Positions 34,487 to 45,965 of a stretch of 64,000 nt of DNA are shown piece after piece; positions within the stretch are counted from its first letter, which is position 1, and each line of letters starts with the position of its first letter. A program made the translations under genes and the position numbers. Source of the DNA: JBBRVW01 sp963784645 (GTDB lineage Bacteria; Actinomycetota; Actinomycetes; JACCUZ01); contig CAWARY010000020.1 in NCBI GenBank assembly GCA_963784645.1, forward strand, positions 62,001 through 126,000. Reading direction: 5' to 3'. The notes below the pieces were generated by a model. It was not told where the DNA came from, searched no databases, and was given only the letters and a program-made list of their open reading frames with translations.

Positions 34487-34600
34487 GCGGGCTCCTCGGA
34501 GCGGCGACGGGTGGTCGGGGGTCGTGCACCACTCTGTCCGGTTTTGCGGAGAGCGCGCAACACGCGCAGGCGGACCCCGGGAGCGGAGGAAGGACCGGGC

Positions 34601-36028
34601 TCAGCTCGCCCGGACCGCCGTCATCTCGCGCACCTCGGAATACCGCGCACGGACCGAGGGCGTCGGGTCGGCCTCGAACGTCTGTGACCGCGCCGTCTCC
34701 CAGGTGGGTGCCTCGTCGGTGCCGGCGAGCACCCAGGCAGCCTGGCGGGCAGCGCCGTCGGCGACGTACTCCCCCGGTTCCGGCACGACCACCGGGCAGC
34801 CGAGGACAGCGGGCGCGAGCCGGCGCACCGCCTCGGACCGGGCTCCCCCGCCGACGAGCAGCACCCGGCGCACGTCCGCGCCCTGGTCGCGCAGGGCGTC
34901 CAGCCCGTCGGCCAGACCGCAGAGCAGGCCCTCGACCGCGGCCCGCGCGAGGTGTGCCGGTGTGGTGGAGGTCAGCGTGAGCCCGTGCAGCGCCCCGGTC
35001 GCGTCCGGCCGGTCGGGGGTGCGCTCACCCTCGAGGTACGGCACGAGCACCAGACCGTCGGCACCGGCGGGCGCAGCGAGCGCCAGTGCCGAGAGACCTG
35101 CATGGTCGGTGCCGAGCAGGCCCGCGGTGGCGTCCAGCACCCGCGAGGCGTTGAGCGTGCACACCAGCGGCAGGTAGCGGCCGGTGGCGTCGGCGAAGCC
35201 CGCCACGATCCCTGACGGGTCCCGCGCCGGAACGCCGGCGACCGCGCTCACGACACCCGAGGTCCCCACCGAGACGACGACGTCTCCGGGTCCCGCCCCC
35301 ACGCCCAGCGCGGCCGCGGCGTTGTCGCCGGCGCCGGGCCCGAGGACCAGCGAGCCGGCCCGGCCGGCCGCCTCGGCGGGGCCGATGACCGCCGGCACGG
35401 CCAGCGCCCGGCCGAACCCGCGCTCGAGCAGGTCGGGCCGGTAGGCCTCGCTGACCGCCGACCAGTAGCCGGTGCCGCTCGCGTCCGACCGGTCGGTGCG
35501 GAGCGCATCGAGCCCCGACGGCCCCCCGAGGTGGCCGAGCAGCCGCCAGGTCAGCCAGTCGTGCGGCAGGCAGACGGCCTCGGCGCGGACCGCGACGTCG
35601 GGCTCGTGCTCGGCGAACCAGCGCAGCTTCGCGACGGTGATCGACGCCACCGGCACCACCCCGACGGCGTCTGCCCAGGCCCGGCCGCCGCCGAGCTCGT
35701 CGACGAGGTCGTGCGCTGCCGCCGCCGAGCGGGTGTCGTTCCACAGCAGCGCCGGGCGCACCACCGCACCCGACGCGTCGAGGCAGACCATGCCGTGCTG
35801 CTGACCGCCCACCGAGAGGGCCGCCACGTCGTCCAGGCCGCCGGCCGCCGCTGCGGCCACCTGGAAGGCGTCCCACCACGCGGCCGGGTCGACCTCGGTG
35901 CCGTCCGGGTGCGGCGCCCGGCCGAAGCGCACCAGCGCGCCGGTCGCCGCGTCCCGGACGACCACCTTGCACGCCTGCGTCGAGGAGTCGACGCCGGCGA
36001 CGAGGCGGTGCTGCGTGTCGTCCGGCAT
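34601..36028 (-). CDS. xylB: Xylulokinase
   Basis: FGGY-family kinase of 475 residues that phosphorylates D-xylulose. Key motifs are the first ATP-phosphate loop VAGVDSSTQACKVVV, the substrate region LSVGGQQHGMVCLD, PALLWNDTRS with the catalytic Asp region, and the second nucleotide loop VVVSVGTSGVVSAVAG. RRVLLVGGGARSEAVRRLAP closes the ATP site. It starts 2 bases after the xylA stop, so it is cotranslated with xylose isomerase in the order xylA-xylB. Confidence 0.95.
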   Translation of the reverse strand: MPDDTQHRLVAGVDSSTQACKVVVRDAATGALVRFGRAPHPDGTEVDPAAWWDAFQVAAAAAGGLDDVAALSVGGQQHGMVCLDASGAVVRPALLWNDTRSAAAAHDLVDELGGGRAWADAVGVVPVASITVAKLRWFAEHEPDVAVRAEAVCLPHDWLTWRLLGHLGGPSGLDALRTDRSDASGTGYWSAVSEAYRPDLLERGFGRALAVPAVIGPAEAAGRAGSLVLGPGAGDNAAAALGVGAGPGDVVVSVGTSGVVSAVAGVPARDPSGIVAGFADATGRYLPLVCTLNASRVLDATAGLLGTDHAGLSALALAAPAGADGLVLVPYLEGERTPDRPDATGALHGLTLTSTTPAHLARAAVEGLLCGLADGLDALRDQGADVRRVLLVGGGARSEAVRRLAPAVLGCPVVVPEPGEYVADGAARQAAWVLAGTDEAPTWETARSQTFEADPTPSVRARYSEVREMTAVRAS

Positions 36029-36030
36029 CG

Positions 36031-37233
36031 TCAGCGGGCGCCCAGCACGTGCTCGACGGCGAGCTGGTCGAGCTGGGCGAACGCGTAGCCCCGCTCGGCC
36101 GCCGCCTGGACGTCGAAGGACTCGAACGCCGACGCGTCGGCGAGCAGGTCGTCGTACGACTCACCCTCGCCCAGGGTGGTCTGCGCGAGCTCACCGACGC
36201 GGGACGCAGCCAGCGCCGCCTGCACCGCGGGGTCGGCCCGGAACGCGGCGGCCCGCTCCTTCAGCAGCAGATAGGTGCGCATGTTCGCGGCCGCCGAGGC
36301 CCACACCCCGTCGATGTCCTCGGTGCGCATCGGCTTGTAGTCGAAGTGCCGCGGACCGTCGTACACCGGCGGAGCGGTGCCGTCGGAGGCGCCGCCACCG
36401 TTCTCCAGCAGGTCGACGAGGAAGAACGCCGACAGCAGGTCGCCGTGCCCGAACACCAGGTCCTGGTCGTACTTGGGACCATGCTGGCCGTTGAGGTCGA
36501 TGTGGAAGAGCTTGCCCTGCCACAGCGCCTGCGCGATGCCGTGCACGAAGTTGAGCCCTGCCATCTGCTCGTGGCCGACCTCCGGGTTCACGCCGACCAT
36601 CTCGTGGTGCTCGAGGGTGGAGATGAACGCCAGGGCGTGGCCCAGGGTCGGCAGCAGGATGTCGCCGCGCGGCTCGTTCGGCTTGGGCTCGATGGCGAAC
36701 CGCAGGTTGTAGCCGCGGTCGATAGAGTACTGCGCGAGCATGTCGATGCCCTCGGCGTAGCGGGCCAGCGCCGAGCGCACGTCCTTGGCCGAGTCGGTCT
36801 CGGCGCCCTCGCGGCCGCCCCAGAACACGTAGGTCGACGCGCCCAGCTCGGCAGCGAGATCCATGTTGCGCATGACCTTGCGCAGGGCGTAGCGGCGGAT
36901 GCCGCGGTCGTTGCTGGTGAAGCCGCCGTCCTTGAACACGGGATGCGTGAACAGGTTGGTCGTCATCATCGGCACGACCATGCCGGTCTCGTCCAGCGCG
37001 GCGCGGAACCGCTTGATGTGGTCGTCGCGCGACGCGTCGTCGCTGCCGAACGGGATCAGGTCGTCGTCGTGGAAGGTGACACCGTGGGCACCGAGCTCGG
37101 CGAGCCGGTGCACGGACTCGACCGGGTCCAGGGCCGGCCGGGTCGCGTCACCGAACGGGTCACGTGCCTGCCAGCCCACGGTCCACAGGCCGAAGGTGAA
37201 CTTGTCCGCGGGGGTCGGTCGTAGGTCGCTCAT
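36031..37233 (-). CDS. xylA: Xylose isomerase
   Basis: TIM-barrel isomerase of 400 residues converting D-xylose to D-xylulose. Visible are FTFGLWTVGWQARDPFG, the catalytic His in HGVTFHDDDLIPFG, the metal ligand and lysine region FAIEPKPNEPRGDI, GVNPEVGHEQMAGLNFVHG with further metal ligands, and LFHIDLNGQHGPKYDQDL. It is a type I (actinobacterial) enzyme by its short N-terminus. GAGAGAGA precedes the ATG. The gene follows a ROK repressor by 44 bases and is translationally close to xylB. Confidence 0.97.
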   Translation of the reverse strand: MSDLRPTPADKFTFGLWTVGWQARDPFGDATRPALDPVESVHRLAELGAHGVTFHDDDLIPFGSDDASRDDHIKRFRAALDETGMVVPMMTTNLFTHPVFKDGGFTSNDRGIRRYALRKVMRNMDLAAELGASTYVFWGGREGAETDSAKDVRSALARYAEGIDMLAQYSIDRGYNLRFAIEPKPNEPRGDILLPTLGHALAFISTLEHHEMVGVNPEVGHEQMAGLNFVHGIAQALWQGKLFHIDLNGQHGPKYDQDLVFGHGDLLSAFFLVDLLENGGGASDGTAPPVYDGPRHFDYKPMRTEDIDGVWASAAANMRTYLLLKERAAAFRADPAVQAALAASRVGELAQTTLGEGESYDDLLADASAFESFDVQAAAERGYAFAQLDQLAVEHVLGAR

Positions 37234-37277
37234 GGTGTCTCTCTCGTCGTCACGGATCGGTCGGCACTTCGGGTGTA

Positions 37278-38492
37278 CTACGAGGCAGTCCGTCGGGACA
37301 GCTCGAGAAGGGGGTCGGACAGCAGCGGGTCGAACGCCAGCTCGGCGGCCCCGAGCAGCGTCGAGTCGGCGCCGAGCCCGGGCGCGACGAGGCGCACCTG
37401 CTGGACCAGCGCCGCCAGGCCGGTGGCCTCGAACTCGGCACGCACGGTGGGGCCGGCAGCGAGCAGCACCGCCTCGAGGGCACCGCCCATGATCACGACC
37501 TCGGGGTTGAGCACGTTGACCACGTTGCCCGTGCCGCGGCCCAGCCACGTCGCGACGTGCTGCAGCGCGTCGCGGGCCCGGGCGTCGCCCTCGGAGGCCG
37601 CGGCGACGACCTCGCGGACGCCGGCGAGCCCCCCGCCCGGAGGTCGGCCCGCGAGCTCGAACAACCGCTCCTCGCCGCACTCGGTCTCCCAGCAGCCGGT
37701 CGAGCCGCAGTGGCACGGCAGGCCGTCGGGGTTGACCAGCGAGTGGCCCACCTCGCCCGCGTAGCCGGCCCGGCCGCCGAGGGGGCTTCCGCCGGCGAAG
37801 ATGCCGGCACCGAGGCCGGAGTGCCCGGAGAGGTAGACGGCGTCCTCGACCCCGGCCGCCGCTCCCCGCACGTGCTCCGCCCGGATGCCGAGGTCGGCGT
37901 CGTTGCCGACGGCGACCGGGAGGCCGAGGGCGTCGGCGAGCTCGTGCCCGAGCGGGACGTCGCGCCAGCCGAGGTTCGGGGCCTGCCGCACCTGGCCGTC
38001 GTGGCGACGGACCATGCCGGGCACGGCCACGCCGGCAGCGACGACCACGGCCCCCTTCCCGACCTCGGCGAGCAGCGCGGCGCCCTCGGAGGCCAGTGCC
38101 GAGGCGACTGCGCGGGGTCGCGGGGTCCGGCGTGGCCAGCTGCTGTCCCGACGCGACAGCACCACCCCACCGAGCCCGACCCGGGCCACCGTGAGGTGCG
38201 TGACGCCGACGTCCATCGCCAGCACCTGGACCTGCTCGGTCTCCGGCGAGACGACGTGCGACGGCCGACCGCCGCTGCTGGCCGCCCGGCCGGCCTCCTC
38301 CCGTACCAGGCCGGCCGCCGCGAGCTCACCGGTGAGGCCACCGATCGTGCTGCGGTTGAGGCCCAGCACCGCCGTCAGGCGGCTGCGCGCGGTCGGCCCG
38401 TGCACGTGGACGTAGCGCAGCAGAGTCGACAGGTTGCCGCGCCGGACGTCTTCGGACCTCGCACCACGAGCGCCTCGAGCAAGGACCGTCAT
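37278..38492 (-). CDS. ROK-family transcriptional regulator (Rok7B7/XylR-like)
   Basis: Protein of 404 residues: N-terminal winged helix-turn-helix (RSRLTAVLGLNRSTIGGLTG) and C-terminal ROK sugar-kinase-like domain with a zinc motif CHCGSTGCWETECG. Glycokinase-type phosphate loops are VLAMDVGVTHLTVA and VPVAVGNDADLGI-like LPVAVGNDADLGI. It should sense a sugar or sugar phosphate. Its place between the ABC permease (8 bases) and xylA mirrors, from memory, Streptomyces rok7B7 next to xylFGH, supporting control of xylose uptake and catabolism in this operon. Confidence 0.92.
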   Translation of the reverse strand: MTVLARGARGARSEDVRRGNLSTLLRYVHVHGPTARSRLTAVLGLNRSTIGGLTGELAAAGLVREEAGRAASSGGRPSHVVSPETEQVQVLAMDVGVTHLTVARVGLGGVVLSRRDSSWPRRTPRPRAVASALASEGAALLAEVGKGAVVVAAGVAVPGMVRRHDGQVRQAPNLGWRDVPLGHELADALGLPVAVGNDADLGIRAEHVRGAAAGVEDAVYLSGHSGLGAGIFAGGSPLGGRAGYAGEVGHSLVNPDGLPCHCGSTGCWETECGEERLFELAGRPPGGGLAGVREVVAAASEGDARARDALQHVATWLGRGTGNVVNVLNPEVVIMGGALEAVLLAAGPTVRAEFEATGLAALVQQVRLVAPGLGADSTLLGAAELAFDPLLSDPLLELSRRTAS

Positions 38493-38500
38493 GAGATCCG

Positions 38501-39757
38501 CTATGCGCGACCGGAGGCGGCCGCCCGCTTGCGCGACAGCGCGTCGACGCCCGCCGCCAGCAGCAGGACCAGTCCCGTGACCATGTAGACGACGGCGGCC
38601 GACTGGTTCAGCAGCAGCATGCCGTTGGCCACCACAGCCACGACCAGGCCGCCGACGATCGCGTCGACCGGCCGTCCCTTGCCGCCGAACAGGCTGGTGC
38701 CGCCGATGACCGCTGCACCGACGGCGTAGAGCAGGGTCTCGCCACCACCGGTCGACGGGGTCACCGAGTTGACCCGGCTGGCGAGCAGGACGCCCGCGAT
38801 CGCCGCGATCATCGAGCAGAGCACGAAGCAGAGCAGCCGGATCCGCCCGACGTTGATGCCCGCGCGACGAGCCGCCTCGGCGTTGCCACCGACCGCATAG
38901 ACGTGCCGGCCGAACACCGTGCGCGTCAGCAGCAGGCTCAGCAGCACGAGCAGCACGAGCACGACCGGGATGACGATCGGCACGCCCTTGATCGAGGTCA
39001 CCGCGACGTTCCGGCTGCGCTCGGTGCTCAGGTAGTAGGTGCCCAGGCCCAGCAGCACGGCGAGGGACGCGACCTTGATCAGCCACACCGTCGGGGTCTG
39101 GGTGACCAGCCCCTTGCTGCGGCGGTTCTGCATCGCGCGGAACGACACGGCGGCGTAGCCCCCCACCACGCCGGCGAACATCACCCAGCCCAGCCAGATC
39201 GGCAGGTTCTTGGCCATGATCGCGAGCACGGTGTCGCTCTGGATGCGGATCGTGCCGCCCTGGCCGATGACCTTGAGCAGGATGCCCTGCAGCGCGAGGA
39301 ACAGCGCGAGGGTCACGACGAACGACGGGATCCCGATGCGGGACACGAGGATGCCGATGAAGAGCCCGATGACCGCGCCGGTGGCCAGGCAGGCGAGGAC
39401 GCCGAGGTACCACGGCATGTCGTTCTTGGTGGCGACCACCCCGAGGATCGCGCCGGCCACGCCTGCGGTGTACCCGGCGGACAGGTCGATCTCGCCGATG
39501 AGCAGCACGAACACGAGGCCCATCGCGATGACGATGACCGGGGCGCTCTGGATGAGCAGGTTGGCGAAGTTGAACGAGTTGGTGAACGTGTCCGGCCGCA
39601 GCGAGGAGAAGACGATGACGAGGACGGCCAGCCCGAGGATGGCCGGCAGGGGGCCGACGTCACCCCCGCGCAGGCGCGACACGTACTCGCGGAAGGCGTC
39701 GGACACGGTGGCCTGCGGCAGCGTCGGGACCTCGTGGGTCTCGTCAGCGGTGCTCAT
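38501..39757 (-). CDS. xylH: Sugar ABC transporter permease (XylH-like)
   Basis: Membrane protein of 418 residues with about ten helices from the ribose/xylose-type (BPD_transp_2) family: MGLVFVLLIGEIDLSAGYTA near the first third, SRIGIPSFVVTLALFLALQG, the EAA-like loop GGNAEAARRAGINVGRIRLL, and GGTSLFGGKGRPVDAIVGGL. The length and a long cytoplasmic loop (RAMQNRRSKGLVTQ) are typical of XylH rather than RbsC. ATGA overlap with the ATPase gene. Xylose is the likely substrate because of linked xylA/xylB. Confidence 0.9.
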   Translation of the reverse strand: MSTADETHEVPTLPQATVSDAFREYVSRLRGGDVGPLPAILGLAVLVIVFSSLRPDTFTNSFNFANLLIQSAPVIVIAMGLVFVLLIGEIDLSAGYTAGVAGAILGVVATKNDMPWYLGVLACLATGAVIGLFIGILVSRIGIPSFVVTLALFLALQGILLKVIGQGGTIRIQSDTVLAIMAKNLPIWLGWVMFAGVVGGYAAVSFRAMQNRRSKGLVTQTPTVWLIKVASLAVLLGLGTYYLSTERSRNVAVTSIKGVPIVIPVVLVLLVLLSLLLTRTVFGRHVYAVGGNAEAARRAGINVGRIRLLCFVLCSMIAAIAGVLLASRVNSVTPSTGGGETLLYAVGAAVIGGTSLFGGKGRPVDAIVGGLVVAVVANGMLLLNQSAAVVYMVTGLVLLLAAGVDALSRKRAAASGRA

Positions 39758-40578
39758 GCCGTGGCCCCCGTCCCGCCGGTGCCGGGATCGTCGTCGTCGT
39801 CCGCCCTCGAGCCGCCGGTGATGAGCTGGACGACCTCGGTGTGGTTCACGTCCTTGGCCTCGACCTGCGCGGTCATCTTCCCGAGGTAGAGCACGGCGAT
39901 GTCGTCCGCGACCGCGAGCACGTCGTTCATGTTGTGCGAGATCAGGACGACCGCGAGCCCGCGGTCCGCGAGCCTGCGGACCAGCGCGAGCACCTGCTCG
40001 GTCTGCGCGACACCCAGGGCCGCGGTCGGCTCGTCGAGGATGACGAGCTTGGAGTTCCAGAGCACTGCACGGGCGATGGCGACCGTCTGTCGCTGCCCGC
40101 CGGACAGGCTGGCGACCTTCTGCCGGATCGACTTCACGGTGCGGACCGAGAGACCAGCGAGCGTCTCGGCTGCGCGCCGCTCCATCGTGATCTCGTCCAG
40201 GAACCCGCTGGTGAGCTGCTCCCGGCCGAGGAAGAGGTTCTGGACGATGTCCAGGTTGTCGCACAGCGCGAGGTCCTGGTAGACGACCTCGATACCCAGG
40301 GCGTTCGCCTGCTTGGGGTTGTGGACGTGCACCTGCTTGCCCTCGAAGAGGTACTCGCCGTGGTCGAAGGGGTGGATGCCGGCGATCCCCTTGATCAGGG
40401 TGCTCTTGCCGGCCCCGTTGTCACCGACCAGTGCCGTGACGCGGCCGAGCCGGAGGGTCAGGTCGACGCCGTGCAGGACCTGGACGGCTCCGAAGCTCTT
40501 GTCGATCCCCTTGAGCTCGAGCAGTGGGGCGGAGTCGGTGGAGCCGGGTCGCCCCGCATCGGTGGTGGTCGCTGTCAT
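39754..40578 (-). CDS. xylG: Sugar ABC transporter ATP-binding protein, single nucleotide-binding domain (XylG-like)
   Basis: ABC ATPase of 274 residues: Walker A GDNGAGKSTLIKGIAGIHP, Q-loop region VVYQDLALCDNLDIVQNLF, signature ASLSGGQRQTVAIARAV, Walker B KLVILDEPTAAL, and H-loop VLISHNMNDVL. E. coli-type XylG and RbsA have two such domains; here only one is present, so the transporter would need a homodimer. The C-terminus is an acidic DDDDDPGTGGTGATA tail. It lies between the binding-protein gene (131 bases upstream) and xylH. Confidence 0.93.
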   Translation of the reverse strand: MTATTTDAGRPGSTDSAPLLELKGIDKSFGAVQVLHGVDLTLRLGRVTALVGDNGAGKSTLIKGIAGIHPFDHGEYLFEGKQVHVHNPKQANALGIEVVYQDLALCDNLDIVQNLFLGREQLTSGFLDEITMERRAAETLAGLSVRTVKSIRQKVASLSGGQRQTVAIARAVLWNSKLVILDEPTAALGVAQTEQVLALVRRLADRGLAVVLISHNMNDVLAVADDIAVLYLGKMTAQVEAKDVNHTEVVQLITGGSRADDDDDPGTGGTGATA

Positions 40579-40709
40579 GGCACCTCGCCTGCCTCGCTGG
40601 TGGTCGACCGCTCTCCGCGGTGGGACGACGGCACGCTAGCGGCCTGCGCAGGTGCCGGGGGCAGAGGCCCGGCCGAGGATGTGCTCCTCGACCGGGCCCC
40701 CGGTCCCTG

Positions 40710-41837
40710 CTAGCTCAGGCCGAGCTTGGTGCAGTCGGCCGCGAACGCGCCCGTGCAGACCTTGTCCACCGTGGTGTACCCGGCGTCGAAGGGTGCCTTG
40801 ATGTTGTCCTGCGTGACCCACACGGGCGTCGCGAAGACCGAGTCGACCTTCTTGTTCGCCTGGGTGTCGTCGACGGTGCCGTTGACCAGCGAGGCCGCCG
40901 AGCCGTCGTCCTTGAGGATCGCGATGGCGAGCTTCGCAGCCGCCTCGGCCTCGAGGTTGACGTCCTTGAAGACGGTGCCGCACTGGGTGCCGGCGACGAC
41001 CCGCTGGAGACCCTCGTCGGAGGCGTCCTGGCCGGTGACCGGGACCTTGCCGGCGAGACCGTTGTTCTTCAGCACGGTGACGATGCCGCCGGCCATGGTG
41101 TCGTTGGCCGAGATGACGCCGTCGATCTTGCCCTTGTTCTGGGTGAAGATCTGCTCGAAGGTGGTCTGCGCCACGGTGGCGTCCCACTTGCCGGTCTGGT
41201 CGCCGACCTTGGTGTAGTCACCCGAGTCGTACTTGGCCTGCAGGGCACCGTCATAGCCCTGCTTGAACAGCGCGGCGTTGTTGTCGGTCGGGTCGCCGTT
41301 GATCTCGGCGATGTTCGCCTTGGTCTTGCCGGCGTCGTCGAGGCACTTGATCAGGCCGTCACCCATGAGCTTGCCGACCTGGACGTTGTCGAAGGACACG
41401 TAGAAGTCGGCCGAGCCACCCAGGGTCAGGCGGTCGTAGTCGATGCTCGGGATGCCCGAGTCCTTGGCCTTCTTCTCGCAGGCCGCGCCGCTGTCGGAGT
41501 CGAGGTTGACGATCATGAGGACGTTGACGCCCTCGTTGATCATCGAGTCGCACAGCGAGGAGAACTTGCTCACATCCTTGGAGGCGTTCTGGATGTTGGC
41601 CGTGTAGCCGGCGGCCTCGATGGCCTTCTGCAGGGCCGGCCGGTCGTTGTTCTCCCAGCGCGGCGAGGTGGCCGCGTCCGGCAGGATCACGCCGACCTTG
41701 CCGCCTGCGGCGGCGCTGCTGGACGAGCTGCCGCTGCCGCTGCCGGTGGTCGAGTCGCCGCCGCTGCTGCCGCCGCAGGCGGTCAGGAGCAGCGGGAGGA
41801 CGACCAGGCCGGCCACCGCCATCTTTCGCATCCGCAT
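40710..41837 (-). CDS. xylF: Sugar ABC transporter substrate-binding lipoprotein (XylF-like)
   Basis: Lipoprotein of 375 residues: signal MAVAGLVVLPLLLTAC with lipobox Cys about residue 21, a Ser/Gly-rich linker, and a type I periplasmic-binding fold: KVGVILPDAATSPRWENNDR, SIDYDRLTLGGSADFYVSFD, AEINGDPTDNNAALFKQGYD, GVISANDTMAGGIVTVLKNN. These are close to D-xylose-binding XylF. GAAGGG lies 9 bases before the ATG. First gene of the sugar-uptake block, with a dyad at 41891 in its promoter region; the gap of 131 bases to the ATPase is normal for a highly expressed binding protein. Confidence 0.92.
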   Translation of the reverse strand: MRMRKMAVAGLVVLPLLLTACGGSSGGDSTTGSGSGSSSSSAAAGGKVGVILPDAATSPRWENNDRPALQKAIEAAGYTANIQNASKDVSKFSSLCDSMINEGVNVLMIVNLDSDSGAACEKKAKDSGIPSIDYDRLTLGGSADFYVSFDNVQVGKLMGDGLIKCLDDAGKTKANIAEINGDPTDNNAALFKQGYDGALQAKYDSGDYTKVGDQTGKWDATVAQTTFEQIFTQNKGKIDGVISANDTMAGGIVTVLKNNGLAGKVPVTGQDASDEGLQRVVAGTQCGTVFKDVNLEAEAAAKLAIAILKDDGSAASLVNGTVDDTQANKKVDSVFATPVWVTQDNIKAPFDAGYTTVDKVCTGAFAADCTKLGLS

Positions 41838-41890
41838 GACGTGGTGCCCTTCCGATCGGGAGCGGCACCGAGGGGACGGGCCGCAGGAAT

Positions 41891-41905
41891 GTTGTGGGCC
41901 ACAAC
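41891..41905. promoter_or_regulatory. Dyad operator candidate upstream of xylF
   Basis: GTTGTGG-G-CCACAAC is a perfect 7-bp inverted repeat around one base, 54 bases before the xylF start. It is the clearest palindrome between xylF and the long intergenic repeat, so a candidate site for the ROK regulator or a catabolite regulator. Confidence 0.5.
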
Positions 41906-42129
41906 GTACTGACCCGCAAGCGCCCGGGGAAGTCACAAGTTCGTAACGAGGCCGAAACGCCCGAGTCGTCCCGTGGATGCCACCGGACTCACAGGTAACC
42001 CGCCGCGGTGGGGCCATTGCCGGCGCAGACCAGTCAGGTCCAGTAGGTCGGTGACCCGCCGTCGCGGGTGCGGTCAAGCCTGCGGGTCCGTGACCCGCCG
42101 TCGAGGCTCGAGGTCTGAGCGCGTGGGTC

Positions 42130-42401
42130 GGTGGCCCGCCGTCGCGGGTGCAGGTCAGAGCGGCCAGGACGCGGACGCTGCACCTGCCGGGCGGGGCGCC
42201 GTCGGTCTCATTCCGTGGGATGACCGGGGCGCTTCACATGGCGTACTGGTGCTTTGCGTGGCGTGCACGCCATGCAAAGCACCCGTACGCCATGCCAAGT
42301 GGTGCGGGTGTCCCAGGGATCGAGACCGACGGCGGCCGGCGCGGCAGGCGAAGGGTGTCCGTGTCCCCAGCCGCTCTGACGCCGACCACGACGGCGGGTC
42401 A
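42130..42401. repeat. About 272-bp imperfect palindromic intergenic element
   Basis: The arms 42130-42265 and 42266-42401 are similar inverted copies. The inner 28 bases each side match in 26 positions (ATGGCGTACTGGTGCTTTGC... against its mirror ATGGCGTACGGGTGCTTTGC...); agreement drops outward but includes GTCAGAGCGG, GCCGTCGGTCTC and terminal GACCCGCCGTCG. Both strands therefore translate into similar spurious peptides. Extra GACCCGCCGT copies flank it at 42052, 42091 and 42441. No transposase. This element occupies most of the 643-base gap between xylF and acnA. Confidence 0.8.
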
Positions 42402-42440
42402 GGGGATCAGGGATCTGACCCTCGCTGACGCGAGTCGACC

Positions 42441-42471
42441 ACGGCGGGTCAGGCTGGGCCCGACCCGCCGT
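42441..42471 (-). terminator. acnA terminator hairpin
   Basis: ACGGCGGGTC (42441-42450) and GACCCGCCGT (42462-42471) form a perfect 10-bp stem with an 11-base loop, 10 bases after the acnA stop. Both arms belong to the GACCCGCCGT repeat family of this gap. Confidence 0.65.
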
Positions 42472-42480
42472 CACCCGCCC

Positions 42481-45285
<2,805 letters not shown>

Positions 45286-45364
45286 GAGGGACTCCTCTCG
45301 TCGTGCACCACTGCGAGCCATCCTGCCCGGGTGGTGCAGGCTCGCCGCACCCGGTGCCCGCACG

Positions 45365-45384
45365 ATATCTCGACGTCAAGATAT
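45365..45384. promoter_or_regulatory. 20-bp near-perfect palindrome in acnA/thioesterase divergent promoter
   Basis: ATATCTCGACGTCAAGATAT matches its reverse complement except at one symmetric pair (C/A). It is AT-rich in a GC-rich region, 80 bases before acnA and 46 before the thioesterase start, the size and symmetry of a TetR- or MarR-type operator. An alternative ATG follows directly at 45385. Confidence 0.65.
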
Positions 45385-45429
45385 ATGTCCAGCACCGATC
45401 TCCCGAGCCGGCCAGGAGAGGATCGCGAC

Positions 45430-45852
45430 GTGACGACCGACCCCGACGACGTGCGCGCCAGCCTCGGGCGACAGACATTCATGACTCTCCTGGGTGCCAC
45501 GGCCACGACGGTCGACCCGGGGCACGTCCGGATCGAGCTGCCCTACCGCGAGGACCTCTGCCAGCAGAACGGCTTCCTCCACGCCGGCGTCCTGACGTCG
45601 ATCGCGGACTCCGCGTGCGGTTACGCCGCTCTCACCCTCATGCCGACGGGCAGCGACGTGCTCGCGGTCGAGTTCAAGGTCAACCTGCTCGCCCCCGGAC
45701 GCGGGGAGCTGTTCAGGGCCGACGCCCGGGTGGTCCGCAGCGGCCGGACCTTGACCGTGTGCCAGGCCGAGGTGGTGGCTTCCTCGAGCGGCGGGGACGA
45801 CGTCACCGTGGCGCTGATGCAGGCGACGATGATCGCCCGGCCACCGCGCTGA
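45430..45852 (+). CDS. PaaI-family hotdog thioesterase
   Basis: Protein of 140 residues with a hotdog fold: RIELPYREDLCQQNGFLHAG carries the conserved Asn and the HAG element of PaaI thioesterases; SIADSACGYAALTLMPTG forms the central helix; VEFKVNLLAPGRGELFRADA the beta-sheet. It probably hydrolyses acyl-CoA. The GTG at 45430 has GAGAGGA upstream; an ATG at 45385 is possible but would begin within the palindrome. Divergent from acnA. Confidence 0.88.
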   Translation: MTTDPDDVRASLGRQTFMTLLGATATTVDPGHVRIELPYREDLCQQNGFLHAGVLTSIADSACGYAALTLMPTGSDVLAVEFKVNLLAPGRGELFRADARVVRSGRTLTVCQAEVVASSSGGDDVTVALMQATMIARPPR

Positions 45853-45965
45853 GCGACGGGGTGCCGGTCGTCCGTGCCCCGTGCCGGTCCGCATGTCCGA
45901 CCGGGTGCGGGCACCTGGTCATTTCGGCCCTCCCGCTCCTGCGTTTCCGGGCGTACGCTGCCGCC

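Noticed and set aside
42045..42480. Possible CRISPR array or small genes in the acnA-xylF gap
   Set aside because: The GACCCGCCGT copies are irregularly spaced, in both orientations, without uniform spacers or cas genes, and the peptides on both strands arise from the palindrome.
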